Part shown: positions 1-10,641 of the stretch, one piece after another
Layout: every line of letters begins with the position of its first letter
Numbering within the stretch: the first letter of the stretch is position 1
Assembly (NCBI GenBank): GCA_051294375.1
Contig: CM119267.1
Span: forward strand, 7,544,683-7,608,682
Direction: 5' to 3'
DNA: 64,000 nucleotides
Source: Paraspadella gotoi
Lineage: Eukaryota; Chaetognatha
Notes under the pieces: model-generated
The model's input: the letters and a program-made list of their open reading frames with translations, nothing else
Databases searched by the model: none
Told to the model about the DNA's origin: nothing
Made by a program: the position numbers and the translations under genes

Positions 1-560
1 GAAAAGAAAACAATGATGTTAAGGTGACACTCCGCAAGCCAACGCTGAAAAAAAAAAACGTCATTAGCAAACCTTTGAAGATTTTTTTTCGTAGATAAAA
101 TTAAAGTCATTGTCCTACACATTTATATTATAACTTCATATTGATTGGTTATGATTTGACTTGGCAATGAGCGGAGAAAATTTGCCTTATTTTCATTTTC
201 AATTTGTCTAATTTTTATAACTTTTATATAAAAAGCTATCATTATTAATATCTTTTGAAAGCTCTTGGAAATTTGAAGAGAATGAGAGCTTAATTTAATT
301 TAATCAAAAAAAATCAAAAGGATGAAAGACGATTTTTAAAGCAACTTTTCTCTACTCATTGCCAAGTCAAATCATAAGCAATAAATACGAAATTAATATA
401 TATAAATAAATTTGGTTTTTACTACACAAAAAAATGTTTCAGATTTACAAACGACTTTTTTTATAGCGGCGGGTTGTGGCGAGTCACCTTGTACATAAAT
501 ACCAAAAAGAGAAAAAGAAGAGCAGATTCAGGAAAGCAAAAAGCAACAAACTTGACCCAC
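1..560 (-). other. Intron of the MRG15-like gene
   Basis: This is AT-rich non-coding sequence downstream of the first-exon donor, with A/T homopolymers. A near-repeat of a Gcca-AGTCAAATCATAA type sequence appears in inverted orientation at about 150-170 and 359-378. I see no exon of the MRG domain here, so the next exon is beyond position 1. Confidence 0.5.
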
Positions 561-712
561 CTGACGTTCTTGGGTCCCTTGGAGGCGTCGATCTTGACGA
601 TCTTGGCGTCGTAAAGAACGCCGACGTGATAGCAAAGGACGAGTTCATTAATGATGAATCTCGTGGGAAACGACGGCGGCTCCACTTCCTGATTCTTGGG
701 CTTCGCAGGCAT
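561..712 (-). CDS. MORF4L1: MRG15/EAF3-like chromo-barrel protein, first exon only (gene truncated by window edge)
   Basis: The first exon encodes about 50 residues. After a short polar leader it reads FIINELVLCYHVGVLYDAKI, the pattern that opens the chromo-barrel domain of MRG15/EAF3/MSL3 proteins. These proteins bind methylated H3K36 and belong to NuA4/Sin3-type chromatin complexes. The exon ends at a good donor (GTGGGT, intron from 560 downward). The rest of the gene, including the MRG domain, lies outside the window, so MRG15 and MSL3 cannot be separated with certainty. The ATG at 712 is the only start that gives the usual short leader. The next gene upstream in transcription (EXOSC1) stops 180 bases away on the same strand. 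Confidence 0.65.
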
Positions 713-891
713 CGTAAGGGAGGGCGAGGTTCTCGGCTAGGGGAATGAGGCTATATTTATCGTCCGTTTATGTCCAGTTTGTGGTTGTAGCGCATCGAAG
801 GAACTTAAAACTTGATCGTTAAAACTGTAAAATAAAAAATTTAATAAACAATTGTGAAAGGCTCAGAACGCCCATGCGAGCGCACTGTGGA

Positions 892-1639
892 TCAATTCTT
901 GATCTCCAGATAACGAGGCTGGGGTTTGGCCACTTTGCGGAACTGTTTCATCAAAGAAACGGGACACTGAACCTCGCACCACGAGTACGGAACCATGACA
1001 TGGCCGTCGGGGGAGTAAGCGACGACGACACCAAGTTCGTTTTCGGCCGTTGACAAGAGGTAAGCGTGAGCGTCGCCCAGAGACAAGACGCGGGCCACGA
1101 TCAGATCAGTCGGCTGGAAACATTTGTGGATCTCCACCTTGTCCTTCTCCGTGGCTCGAACATCCTCTTTCCGTACGAGGGCCCTGAAAGAGTCCGTTGC
1201 CGAAGCGCCGTCTACGCTAACGATCGAGCATTTGGCAAAGCGGGAGTTGATGGAAGTGACGCGAGCGATCACGATCGAGCCGACGAAAGGCACGACCGCT
1301 CGTTTTTCCCTGTTAAGAATGCAACTGAATTGGTTTCCTAATTTAAGGAAGCGATTTCTTGATTAAAAGAAACGGTTGGAAGCAAAACTGCACCCTCCAC
1401 ATCTTTCACCTCTCTACTGTTATCTCAAGAACGTGACTTCCGTTCCGCCTCGGGGTCGATCGATCCTCGGGGGCTTCCAGCCGCGGCTCAAGCCGTTTGA
1501 CGGCGAGTCGACCCCCCAAACTCGAGTAAATATAGCCTTGATGCTCATAACTTCCTTGTCCTGACGAATAGGGTTCAGTCGACCGACAAAGACGTTGTCC
1601 CGGCAACACGACCCTATTTACCAACAGATTGTCATTCAT
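892..1639 (-). CDS. EXOSC1: Exosome component CSL4 (EXOSC1)
   Basis: Cap subunit of the RNA exosome, which helps recruit the core to RNA in nucleus and cytoplasm. Exons 1410..1639 and 892..1309 join in frame to 215 residues (human about 195). The N-terminal domain carries PGQRLC at residues 13-18 followed by GYIYSSLGG. The S1 RNA-binding domain starts near residue 80, with INSRFAKC and the highly conserved VRKEDVRATEKDKVEIHK. The C-terminal part has ENELGVVVA and SWCEVQCP. The codon AGG is split across the splice site. Upstream of the ATG there is a pyrimidine-rich stretch ending AAG about 17 bases before the start. It lies between the MRG15-like gene and OGFOD1, whose stop is only 72 bases beyond its ATG. 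Confidence 0.95.
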
Positions 1640-1711
1640 AGCGAGAAGCGGTTAACTTGAAACAAAACAAAAAATTGGTTTTATCACAGCAACATGGGAA
1701 CATCAGAAACG

Positions 1712-4154
1712 TTAGCTGTTAACGTCAGAAGATTCTTCTTCCTCTCCCTCCTTTTCTCCGTTCAACTCTCTGAACACAAAGCTAATCTCGAAAAAATCCC
1801 CGGGCGCCGTAGCGTTCACGTATTTCGTGAATCTTTCTGTGTCTCTCTCGCGAAAGACCAACACCAATGCGTTGTGACGCGGTTTCATCGTCAACAGCGG
1901 CTCCTCGTCGTCGGCGGCTGCGTAGACGGTGGCGCCGCCGTGGCGTTCCGTGTCCCACGCGGCGTCGCCACCGACAAAGAGAGTCAAGTCTAAAACGCTA
2001 GTCTCTCGCGTGGAAGAAGAAAGATCGCCCAGAAGAGAATAACAGCCCCGACGCCATTGGCGAATCTCTAGGTCGCAAGTAGGCGGGGTATTCGATGATG
2101 ATATTTCGTTGTCCGCAGTTTTTATTTTCTTAGCGGTCGGTTCCGAATCGTCTTCGTTATCTTCCAAATCCTCATCGTCGGCGGAGTCAGAGTTTTGACT
2201 ATGGTCTTTGGTCGAAGGCGATCGGGTTTTGGGCGAAAGGTCGCCGACTTCGTCGTCGTCCCCCTGGTCGCTCCCTTCAGAGTCGCTATCCTCCATCTCC
2301 ACTTCATCCTCCTCTTCTTCAACCTCCGGGTGCAGCTTTAGTCCAGTCAAGTGCGAGAGAAGGAAAAACATTTCTTCGGAGCGAAAAACGTCGAGGAGTT
2401 GTTTGAGCAGGGGAGTGGCGTCTGAAGGATTCAGGGAAAGATAGCGGCGCCGATTGGCGGGACCGAGGAATCGCCATGAAGCCGAGAAGGAACTAAAAAA
2501 AAATTAACGTATTATAGGAAGCTCGTCCTAACTTTTTAGCAATGCCCAAATTACACATGTACCTCTCTCTCAATTCTTCTAACAAGTCGACGATCTTTTC
2601 CTCGAAAACGAACTCCTCCACTTGTAACTCGGAGGTTTTCACGAATTTTCGTTTGAAAGATTTGGCCAACGAGGGTTCGAAAAATATCGGCGAAATCCAA
2701 TCGGAAATCTCGGGACGAGTCATCGTTGTTGTCGATGGTAACCACGGTAACGAGGGAATCTTTTCTTGTGGATGTCTCGGCGGTCGTTCGGCGGGAGAAC
2801 CGTGAAACCAACCACTCAGGGAGAGGCGTAACTTGTCCTAAAAGAAGTGAGACTTAATTTTTTGCAACAAAGGTATTCAATCAAATCGAATGGTTCACCT
2901 CGGCCAAGACTTCCGCGACTTGATGAAAAGAGGAAGCGCCGACGGGAAAGAAGGCGAACGAGTTAGCGACTGGAAGGAGGGATCGGACAACCTCGGCGGG
3001 TTCGCCACGAGCGTCGACGGAAAACAGGTCCAATGCTCCTCCGTCTACGGACAACCAATTGGGCGGCACCAGATAGTAGATGAAAGCCACGCGTCGACCT
3101 TTATGTATTATTGTTTTACAAACCCTATATCAATTTACTAATACAAAAGGGAACGCCGGAGTACCAACGTATTTATAAAACGAACCTTCAAGCTCGTCGT
3201 CGTGACACAATAAATGGTCGCCCTTTTCGTATCTTCCACAGAAAAGATCTACTTCGTCGGAGAGCGAAATACCCGTGATTTCTGCGACGAGGCTCTTTAC
3301 ACGAGTTGTCAGGATCGACTTGAACTGATTCAGGTGAGGAAATCTCTCGGGATTCGGAATAGAAGTTTTTATCAAGTCGCTCGTCTGGAAGGGAATGAGA
3401 TGAGGACAAATGAAAAAGATATTTCATTCACGTAAAACTTTTTTCCTTTGCAAAATTAACCTGATAAAAGTGATAAAGGTCATTGCTCTTTTCCCCGAAT
3501 TCCAACTCAAGAAGTTCATCCCTGAACTTTTCCAAAAACGAGTATTCGTTTATTTCGGTTGCCTGGAACAACACGAACCCTTCGTTACTTGAAAAATGTT
3601 AAAAATCAAGAAGGTCCTTCTTAATAAGGAACACAAATTGATAATACAAAGTATCAAGCGAGTCTAACTTGAACGAGATTGAAAAACCTTCCAACGGTGA
3701 AAGGGTGATGGTGGAGTTCCATGTTCGTCGTTTTATCGCCTTCGTCGAACCCCACGGTCCTTCCGTTGGCTACAGCGTCTCGCAAAGAGAGTAGGACATC
3801 GGGCTGCTCCAAAGAAGGATTCATCCTCAAGGTGGAGACGGTGGTTTCCTGCGGAGACGAAGCTCGCTGGAAAAAAAATTTTGAATTTTAAACGTTCGCC
3901 GTCGAACGAAGCCACGGAAAATTAATTTACTTCGACTCGAGCACTTTTAACACCGGAAATTCTCGAAGATTTTCCCTTGGCCAGACCTTTGCCTTTTGCA
4001 GGCGAGTCCTTTGAAGTCCCTAAATGACAAATATTAACTGTTAAGACATACATATGGCCGAACATTTGAATTTTGTAAAATCTAAATAGTTACCTTTTTT
4101 GTGTCCCGACTGCTCCTCCCCGCGGACATCGTAATCACTTTGCTGCTTAGTCAT
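1712..4154 (-). CDS. OGFOD1: Prolyl 3-hydroxylase OGFOD1 (Tpa1 family)
   Basis: 2-oxoglutarate/Fe(II) oxygenase. In other animals it hydroxylates a proline of ribosomal protein uS12 and affects translation and stress granules. Eight exons (4094..4154, 3931..4019, 3688..3866, 3461..3587, 3186..3384, 2899..3098, 2563..2837, 1712..2492) join to 636 residues. The iron ligands are visible as CHDD (H213, D215) and FHQVAEV (H277), and the 2-oxoglutarate-binding arginine is in LRLSLSGWFHG (R289). The second, degenerate double-stranded beta-helix domain contains FFLLSHLTGLKLH and ends with DFFEISFVF. A long acidic and serine-rich insert (about residues 430-500) separates the domains, as in the human protein. 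The basic N-terminal leader looks like a nuclear targeting segment. The ATG lies 2 bases after a T-rich tract ending AAG. Confidence 0.95.
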
Positions 4155-4278
4155 TTCTTAAAAAAGAACCATCAGAAATACAATTAATTACACGTTTAAA
4201 CTTAACGGTATATAATTCAGACTAGAGGGGGAAAAAGCTTGACTAATAAAAAGTATTAGCAAATTTAAAAAAAAAAAA

Positions 4279-5281
4279 TCAAAAATGAAGAAATTCCTCG
4301 TCTTTCCCCGAATCCTCAATTCCCCCTTCCGACTTTTTCGGGTGCATCTCTTCTCTGTGTTGAAGGAGACTCTTCCGACTGGCGAAGATGGAGATCGACG
4401 AGCATCGGCCGCACATGAATTGGCGGTGAACGCTCTCCACGTGCCGTTTGATGTTTCTCACTTTTCTAAAACACAGAGGACACTCGACTCTTTCTTTGTG
4501 AATCAGTTCGTGAGAAATTCTGACGCTGCTGTCTTGGAAAGCCTTGGGACAGTATCGACATTTGTAGGGACGGTTTCCAGTGTGATAGTTGGTGTGTATC
4601 TGCGAAAAGAGAGACTCTTTTATCACGTCCGACGGAACATAAGAAATCTTTCCTGTTACTCACCCGCAACGACCCCTTGCGACTCGTGGCGTAATTGCAC
4701 CAGGCACACTTGTACGGCTTCGGGTCCCGCTTTTCAACGTCGACCACGATCACGTCCTCGATGTTGGGCGGCGTCTTGTTGGCGATGGCGAGCCGACGCT
4801 GCTCCAGCCACTCCTCAGAAGGAACAAACTCCGGCTCCTGCTTGATGATGAGGGGAGTTGGCGAGGAGGTAGTGGAGGGGTGGATGGGAGAAGAGGTAGT
4901 GTCGGGCGGAGGGGGCGAAGAGGATGTGGGATCAATGTTGTTCGATTCGAGTTGACGTCGATGTCGTTCGAATAAATCGCGCTTTGAGAAGCAGTCAATC
5001 TCGTTCTCTTCAATGGATTCATCGTAACTCTTGACATCGTTCTTGCATCGTCGACTTCGCTTCTTTCTCGAGGGCGTTGAAGACGCAACGTCCAGCTCCG
5101 GTTTAGTGTCGAAATTGTCGCCCTCGATGTCACAGACTTCCCTTTCACCCCGACTCAGAAAAGGTTCGATAATTATTCGGTTCTCCGGGTGTTCAACAAA
5201 CATCCGCACGCCTCTTAACAGACCCTCGCGCTGAAACACGCCGAGTATTTTGAGAAACAATCTGTCCAGATTGACCGCCAT
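4279..5281 (-). CDS. C2H2 zinc-finger protein, four fingers
   Basis: Two exons (4664..5281 and 4279..4599) join to 312 residues. The N-terminal half has no domain I recognise. It contains RKKRSRR, a likely nuclear localisation signal, and a proline/serine/threonine-rich stretch near residues 115-145. The C-terminal half has four C2H2 fingers. The first (YKCAWCNYATSRKG...HTNYH) is split by the intron. The second is YKCRYCPKAFQ...HELIH. The third is a short finger (VECPLCFRKVRNIKRH) and the fourth is FMCGRCSSIS...HREEMH. It is probably a DNA-binding nuclear regulator, but I cannot assign an orthologue. The linker between fingers one and two (TGNRPYKC) is of the TGEKP type typical of DNA-binding arrays. 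Confidence 0.8.
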
Positions 5282-5390
5282 GTTTTTTTTGCTTAAAATT
5301 TAACAAATATGATCATCACAGTAGAATAATAAATAATTACGTAACAGCAATACTAATAATGATTAAAGAGCAATGAAAGAACGAAAGAAA

Positions 5391-8300
5391 CTAAGTTGTT
5401 CTTTGAGCTTCTCTCTGACCGGCGCACATTTCTTCGAAAAAACGAGAGACAGCCGAGGCGCTGTCGACGCAACCGTCAAAATTCGAGGTCGAGACAAAAG
5501 CGTCTCCGGCTAGAATCAAGGGCGGCGTCCTGCAGACCACCAAACAGCCGGGCACGCCTTCGTACGGGCGATGGACCTGAAAGCGACATTTGAGTATATG
5601 TTAGTTAGATTAAACTAGGTACATTTTCCCCATTCTTTCTTCTTGAAATCCCATTTTTTTCAAATTTGGTTTCTCTTCTTACTTGGGAGCATCTCCACCG
5701 CAAGCACTTCACAAAAAGGGGATCAGCGGATTTTAAAAAGGGTACTCTTTCTGACAAACGATCCATGACGATCTTTTTGATCTAAATGAAGTCGAAAGAA
5801 AGAGTGAAAATTTTTTTATCAGCGATGTAAATAATTATAGATTCACCAAATCACCTCGTCCATATCCTTTTCAATATTTTCTAGGCCAAATGGAACGGTA
5901 GTGTGAACGACGATTGAAGTTCCATCTTTGCTCTGACGAAAAAAAAAATAGACGGGTCAGTGTCCTGGACCTTAAAGAAAGTACGACACGTCTTGATGCA
6001 TTGAAGTGTAGTGGATGAATTTGTGAATTATTTAAAATGAGATTGAGTTCATAAATTTCATTTGCATATTGTCGTGTTCTGATTAAGTTTTGATCAATTT
6101 TCATTCTATTGCCATGAAGGTTTATAATTGATATTTTCCAATGGCAAATGATTATGTTTGTTTGTGATTCAATTAATAGCTAAATAATTAATGATTTTAT
6201 TATCATATTTACTTAATTATACTTTTATGACTTTTCTATATTTAGTAAGAAAGAATTATCCTTTAGTCTAGGATTACAAGGGTGTCGGATTGAACCACTA
6301 TATTTCAACACAAGCAATTGCTATTCTTTCACAGGTTTATACTTAAAATACATTGCAACACATAGGAGTAGTAGCCAATAGATTAATAACATGCAATTTA
6401 TGGTTCCAAATGGAACCGGGATTCTTCATGGTTCTTCCCCACCAACAAAGTGAGCATCTGCTCTGCAAACGCGACATCTCCCGAGAGAAAAACGAAGAGG
6501 AAACCTCTTCCCCGCCTTCTCTTCCCCCTCCCGTACGCTACCTCAGTACGCCGACACGAGACAGAATCACTCGTAACCAAGCAAACCAAGAGGGGGGAAT
6601 CCCGCGAAGACTTCCGGTGAAGTGCCACGCCCACTTGACCGGACGTCGTAGAAGGGGGGGATGAGAAACCGCAAAAAACCAGTCCATGGACGAAAACCAG
6701 GTCTGGAGAAACTGACGGCCGGACGAAGCAACGGCCGAAAGAGCTGTCGGGCGATCAGTCGGCGTCCTTGACGTCGCTGGAGCCCCGCCCCTACGCTTGG
6801 GAGGCGGCGAAGGCTTGCGAGGCCAGTAAGGACGGCGAGCGGGACTACGCGGACTGCCACGCCCACGCTTGCGGCTAACAGAACAGGCGCAATAGTGTGG
6901 CGCCCCGGAGCGGAGAAGCGAAGAATGGAACGCTTGAGTGACGTCTGTGGAGCGGTCTCCGAAAAAGAACGACGTGGAGGGCGGAGAACTGGACAGAACT
7001 GTCTTGAAATCCGAAGAGGCAGCGTCGACAACAAAGGCCGAGACTCGGAGAGGGCCCGAGCGAAGGGCCTCAACCATGAGGCGGAGAGCGTCAGCACAGA
7101 AAGGACAGCATGAGCGGACGCTCCGGCATCTCTCATGATGCGCTCAAAAGCCTTGAAAGCGCGCGTCGTCTTGGAGTCCTTCCGAACGGCGTCGAACTGA
7201 GCGGCAAGGCAACTCTCGAGCAGGAGGACGAAAATCCGCCGGCGAAGAGACATCCGACCAGCGCCGGAAACGCGTCTTGGCGGAAAGCACGTCCCACGAC
7301 GGAAAAGAACGTCGTCCTGGCCAACTCTGCGCAAGAACCTCAAATGCTGAAGGACCCACTCCGAAGGCTGTACAGAAGCACGACGAGACAAGAAGTTGTC
7401 AAACCCCTCAGCAGACTCTTCAGAGGAGGAACCCTCCTCTGATCCGGAAACGGAGGCGTCGTCGTCGACTCGCGCAGATGGGGCTCGACGAGGAAGGCGT
7501 GACAGTGTCACCCTCTCGGAGCGTGAAGGCCGATCCGCCGCCGAAGAGGCCACCAAAGAACGCGAAGACTCCAAGTCGCTGGCGTACAACGAAGACCGAC
7601 AAAGAACGGCGAAATGGCGAACAGAGGCGTCCAAGAACCATGAAGAAAACGTACATGGAAAAAAGAGAAATCATTGAAAAATGACAGTCTCAAAAAAAAA
7701 ACCCCAAAAAAACACCCCACCAAACAAGACAAGCGAGCCTGAGCCGCCCTCCACCACCGTGGTGCCAGGGGTGGACGGTGGGTGGTTGTTGGTGGGGAAG
7801 AACCATGAAGAATCCCGGTTCCATTTGGAACCATAAATTCTATCATGTTGTTCTTCCCACCAACAAAGTGAGCCTGTAACAAGACCAGGTGAAGGCCCGA
7901 CAAAAAACAAACAAAGTCGAGTGAGGTGGGGCACAGGAGGAAAACCCCTCTGTACGCCGAATGTACGCCAAAAAAAGGCGAAAAAAAAAAAAAAAAAAAC
8001 GAAAAGAGAAGAACTCACTGCCGAAGACTCTCCAACTCGGAATGAGACGAGCGGCGAAACTCCTAAAATTCGCGACGAACGCTAGAGAGAGCGTTGCTAA
8101 TTTGGAGAAGAACTGCCTCCATCTGAGAGGGCATGACTTTGACCCGATCAGAACAGCCCGGAATGGCTGGCGGTGGAGGCGGCGGCGAAAGCGGCGGCGG
8201 AAGAGACATGAGGGTAGTCGAGTTGAAGAACACGCGCCTCAGTCCAAAAAACGGAGAGTACTGGACAAACAAGGGGGCCGAAAACATAGTTCTTCCCCCC

Positions 8301-10220
8301 TGCAGCCGTACTGTGCGCACTGGGCAAACGAGAGGGCCGAGTCACAGCTCTTCCCTCCGCAGCCGCGCAGGGTGCGTCGAGGGCAAGCGAAAGGGCCGAG
8401 TCAAGGCTCTTCCCTCCGAAGTCACGCACAACGAAGACGAAAAAGATGGCGGTCGCGAAGAGAAAACTTCAAACCGCCACGTGTTGAAGAATATCTGTAT
8501 TCTGAACTCCAAAAAAAGAGAAACGAAAAAATATGCAGAATTATTCAACAAAAATAATCAAAAATATTTTCGAAAAAAACCGGGAGACTGAGCGCAAAAG
8601 CGCGAACAGAAGAAGTGATTCTGTCTCGTGTCGGCGTACTGAGGTAGCGTACGGGAGGGGGAAGAGAAGGCGGGGAAGAGGAGGTTTCCTCTTCGTTTTT
8701 CTCTCGGGAGATGTCGCGTTTGCAGAGCAGATGCTCACTTTGTTGGTGGGGAAGAACAACATGATAGAATTTCTATCCTTTCATAGGTCTATACTTGAAA
8801 TACATTGCAAGCCTAATTATCTCGCTCATTCCTCTTACCAAGAGGTCTGCCAAGTAGCCTTCAAACCAGTTTATGCTATTCATTCTCTACTGAACTTATA
8901 TAAACCGATGTTATAAATTATTAGGATTTATTATTTATTATTTCTTAAACGAAATATAGAGGTAAGGATGATGTTATACATCGGCACACAACCGAAATCC
9001 CCTTTCGCTCTAATTTTCTCCAGCTGTAATACCTGAACGCCGCGCTTTTTGGGATCGACCGCGACATATCTAATGACGGGGTCGTCGTCGATGTACCTCG
9101 CGACCCAGTCCTCAGCATCGACATCCACTTCGGGTCCGAACCAAGCGGCGACGGCGTAGCGGGAAGAGTAGACGACGCGGCGAAGTTTGTGGCCGACGTC
9201 GTCCACGGAGGAATCGAGGATTTCGGGAAGGTCGCCCCCGATCTCGAGAAGATTGCGAATTGGCGTCGTGAGCACCAAGGAGGAAAAAGAGTCGGATTCT
9301 CCGTCTTCGCTCTTTACGCTCCAACTAGGGAATTGACCATTTGTCAAAAAGTTTTAATAGGAAGAAATTCAATGACCAAGTGTCAATTTTTAGAATAAAT
9401 ATATGAGAAAGATACATACACATAGTTAATGTTTACATGGGATCTAGCGGATAAAGCTCAACAACAAAATTGTGTTACCACGAGGTTTTTACCGACCTTT
9501 GACCGTCAGCACTCAAGGAGACGTCGACTATTTTCTTGTTAAAGCCAAGTTGGACGTTGGTTGCGGAGCCGAGGAAATGCTTAACAATAGAGGAGGATCC
9601 GTTGACGGCGACAAAATGGCCAGAGTCATCTGAGTTGATTGATGGCAACGTCATTAGTCAATAGGCGAAACGGACCAAATCAAGTTATTCACAAATTTAA
9701 ACTTCACAAAAGTATTTGAAACTACTAAATTTTTGAGCTGGGAACTACTGTAAAACGGCTTGTCACCTTTTTCACCGGCGAATTTGTCTCCTTTGATGAC
9801 GCCCCTCAGCGGCATCAACACGCCTAAAAACGTCAACGAAAACGTGAGTGAATAGAGTCCGAAAAAATTCGCAAGCTCACTTACATCATCGCACCAGCGC
9901 CTTGAAGCTCTCGGTAAATCTTTCTGTGAAGCTCGATCCCGCGGGGCTCCCACTGCTTCTCAACAGGCGTGAAGTACTGCGCGCCGAGATCTGCGGTGAC
10001 AAAACTTTCCGCAGCGCGCGCCGTGCTCATCCGTCCGCCGGCGCCACGCGCTTTGTCCCAAATCGAGATAGACCTTTGGGCTCCGCTAATAAAAGGGATG
10101 AAAGAAAAGTTATGTTATATTTATCCAAGAAAAGAAAAATTACCTATTTTCAACGCGGGACAAAAAGTTTGCGCACAGAGCGCCGGTGATCCCTGCCCCA
10201 CCGATCAATATTCGATCCAT
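5391..10220 (-). CDS. RNLS: Renalase (FAD-dependent dihydro-NAD(P) oxidase), with a 3.1-kb intron
   Basis: Renalase oxidises non-standard dihydro isomers of NAD(P)H; in vertebrates a secreted form is also reported. Eight exons (10144..10220, 9895..10085, 9767..9823, 9497..9629, 9033..9324, 5855..5932, 5683..5781, 5391..5576) give 370 residues (human 342). The N-terminus carries the dinucleotide-binding loop GGAGITG (residues 7-13). Family motifs follow: GGRM, TADLGAQYFTP, VYSSRYAV, YVAVDPKKRG, VVHTTVPFG, KCLRWRCSQ, and near the end LILAGDAF and SNFDGCVDSA, the FAD-closing motif. All splice phases agree. Introns are 60-140 bases except the one between exons 5 and 6 (5,933-9,032), which holds an inserted repeat element. 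The ATG follows a T-rich tract ending CAG. The open frame suggests the gene is still functional despite the insertion. Confidence 0.93.
6036..6076 (-). repeat. Second copy of the hairpin-ended repeat terminus
   Basis: About 36 of 41 bases match 41,599-41,639 (AATGAGATTGAGTTCAT ... TTGCATATTGTCGT). The hairpin is weakened by mismatches. It lies in the long renalase intron, outside the composite element. Confidence 0.65.
6431..6571 (+). repeat. Left inverted arm of the composite element
   Basis: This arm starts GTTCTTCCCCACCAACAAAG and ends ACAGAATCACT. It is the reverse complement of 8,614-8,757 apart from a 3-base indel (CTCTTCC versus CTCCTCTTCC). Near-identity suggests a young insertion or recent gene conversion between arms. 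Confidence 0.9.
8261..8437 (+). repeat. Three tandem copies of a unit of about 59 bases in the composite element
   Basis: Units begin at about 8,261, 8,320 and 8,380. Each reads roughly GGCAAACGAGAGGGCCGA, then a short variable stretch, then GCTCTTCCCTCCG. The copies are imperfect, so this is an old minisatellite internal to the element. Confidence 0.75.
8614..8757 (-). repeat. Right inverted arm of the composite element
   Basis: Reverse complement of 6,431-6,571, ending at GGGGAAGAAC. The two arms could pair in RNA or single-stranded DNA across roughly 2 kb. Confidence 0.9.
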
Positions 10221-10641
10221 GGTTAATGTTTTTCGTTTAAAATCTGAAAAACAAGTTCAAACTTGAAGCAGAAACACATTAAAATCTTCAAAAACTATGA
10301 CCCAAATTCAGTAAAAATCCTTTTAAACATTCTAACACAAGGCATCTTGGCTCGAATTAATATCAAATAGGTGAAGAAACATGAAATTCTCAGTATAAAT
10401 GACTAGAAATACAAAGCACCATGAAAAAGCGATTAAAAACATCAATATCTACTTTTAAAACTAAAGTAGCTGAAAAGCCATAAAAAAGCGATGAAAAAAA
10501 AATAAGAACGAACTGCATTCATCCATCTTAGCTTTTCTAAACTCGGGTTTGGAGAAAATTGCTATCTCCATCGCTAGTAAGCGACGACCCATTTAAAAAC
10601 ATAAATAACATGGTTTTCTAAATAATAAGGCAATTTTAATT
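10221..10641. other. Spacer between PLD and renalase
   Basis: AT-rich spacer of 421 bases with no coding exon. It should hold the PLD 3' end and the leader of renalase. A T-rich tract ending CAG lies about 20 bases upstream of the renalase ATG. Confidence 0.5.

Larger units (their letters stand above)
6400..8767. mobile_element. Composite inverted-repeat element inside the renalase intron
   Basis: The sequence is flanked on both sides by AATTT (6,395-6,399 and 8,768-8,772), a likely 5-base target duplication. Near its ends are two inverted arms of about 141-144 bases (6,431-6,571 and 8,614-8,757) that match almost perfectly apart from a 3-base indel. The interior is GC-rich and highly purine/pyrimidine-skewed. 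I find no transposase, integrase or reverse transcriptase; the long frames in it look like shadow reading of skewed sequence. At 7,804-7,880 an inverted end-to-end junction of the same element is present, suggesting a rearranged tandem dimer. It is a non-autonomous DNA element of unknown family. Confidence 0.7.

Noticed and set aside
4466-5281. Unspliced C2H2 open frame continuing to 4,466
   Set aside because: It reads through a good donor (GTGAGT). The spliced join restores the first zinc finger.
6567-7634. Minus-strand open frame of 355 residues inside the composite element
   Set aside because: It is arginine/leucine/serine-dominated with overlapping long frames on both strands, as expected from skewed GC-rich sequence. 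No transposase or other domain is visible.
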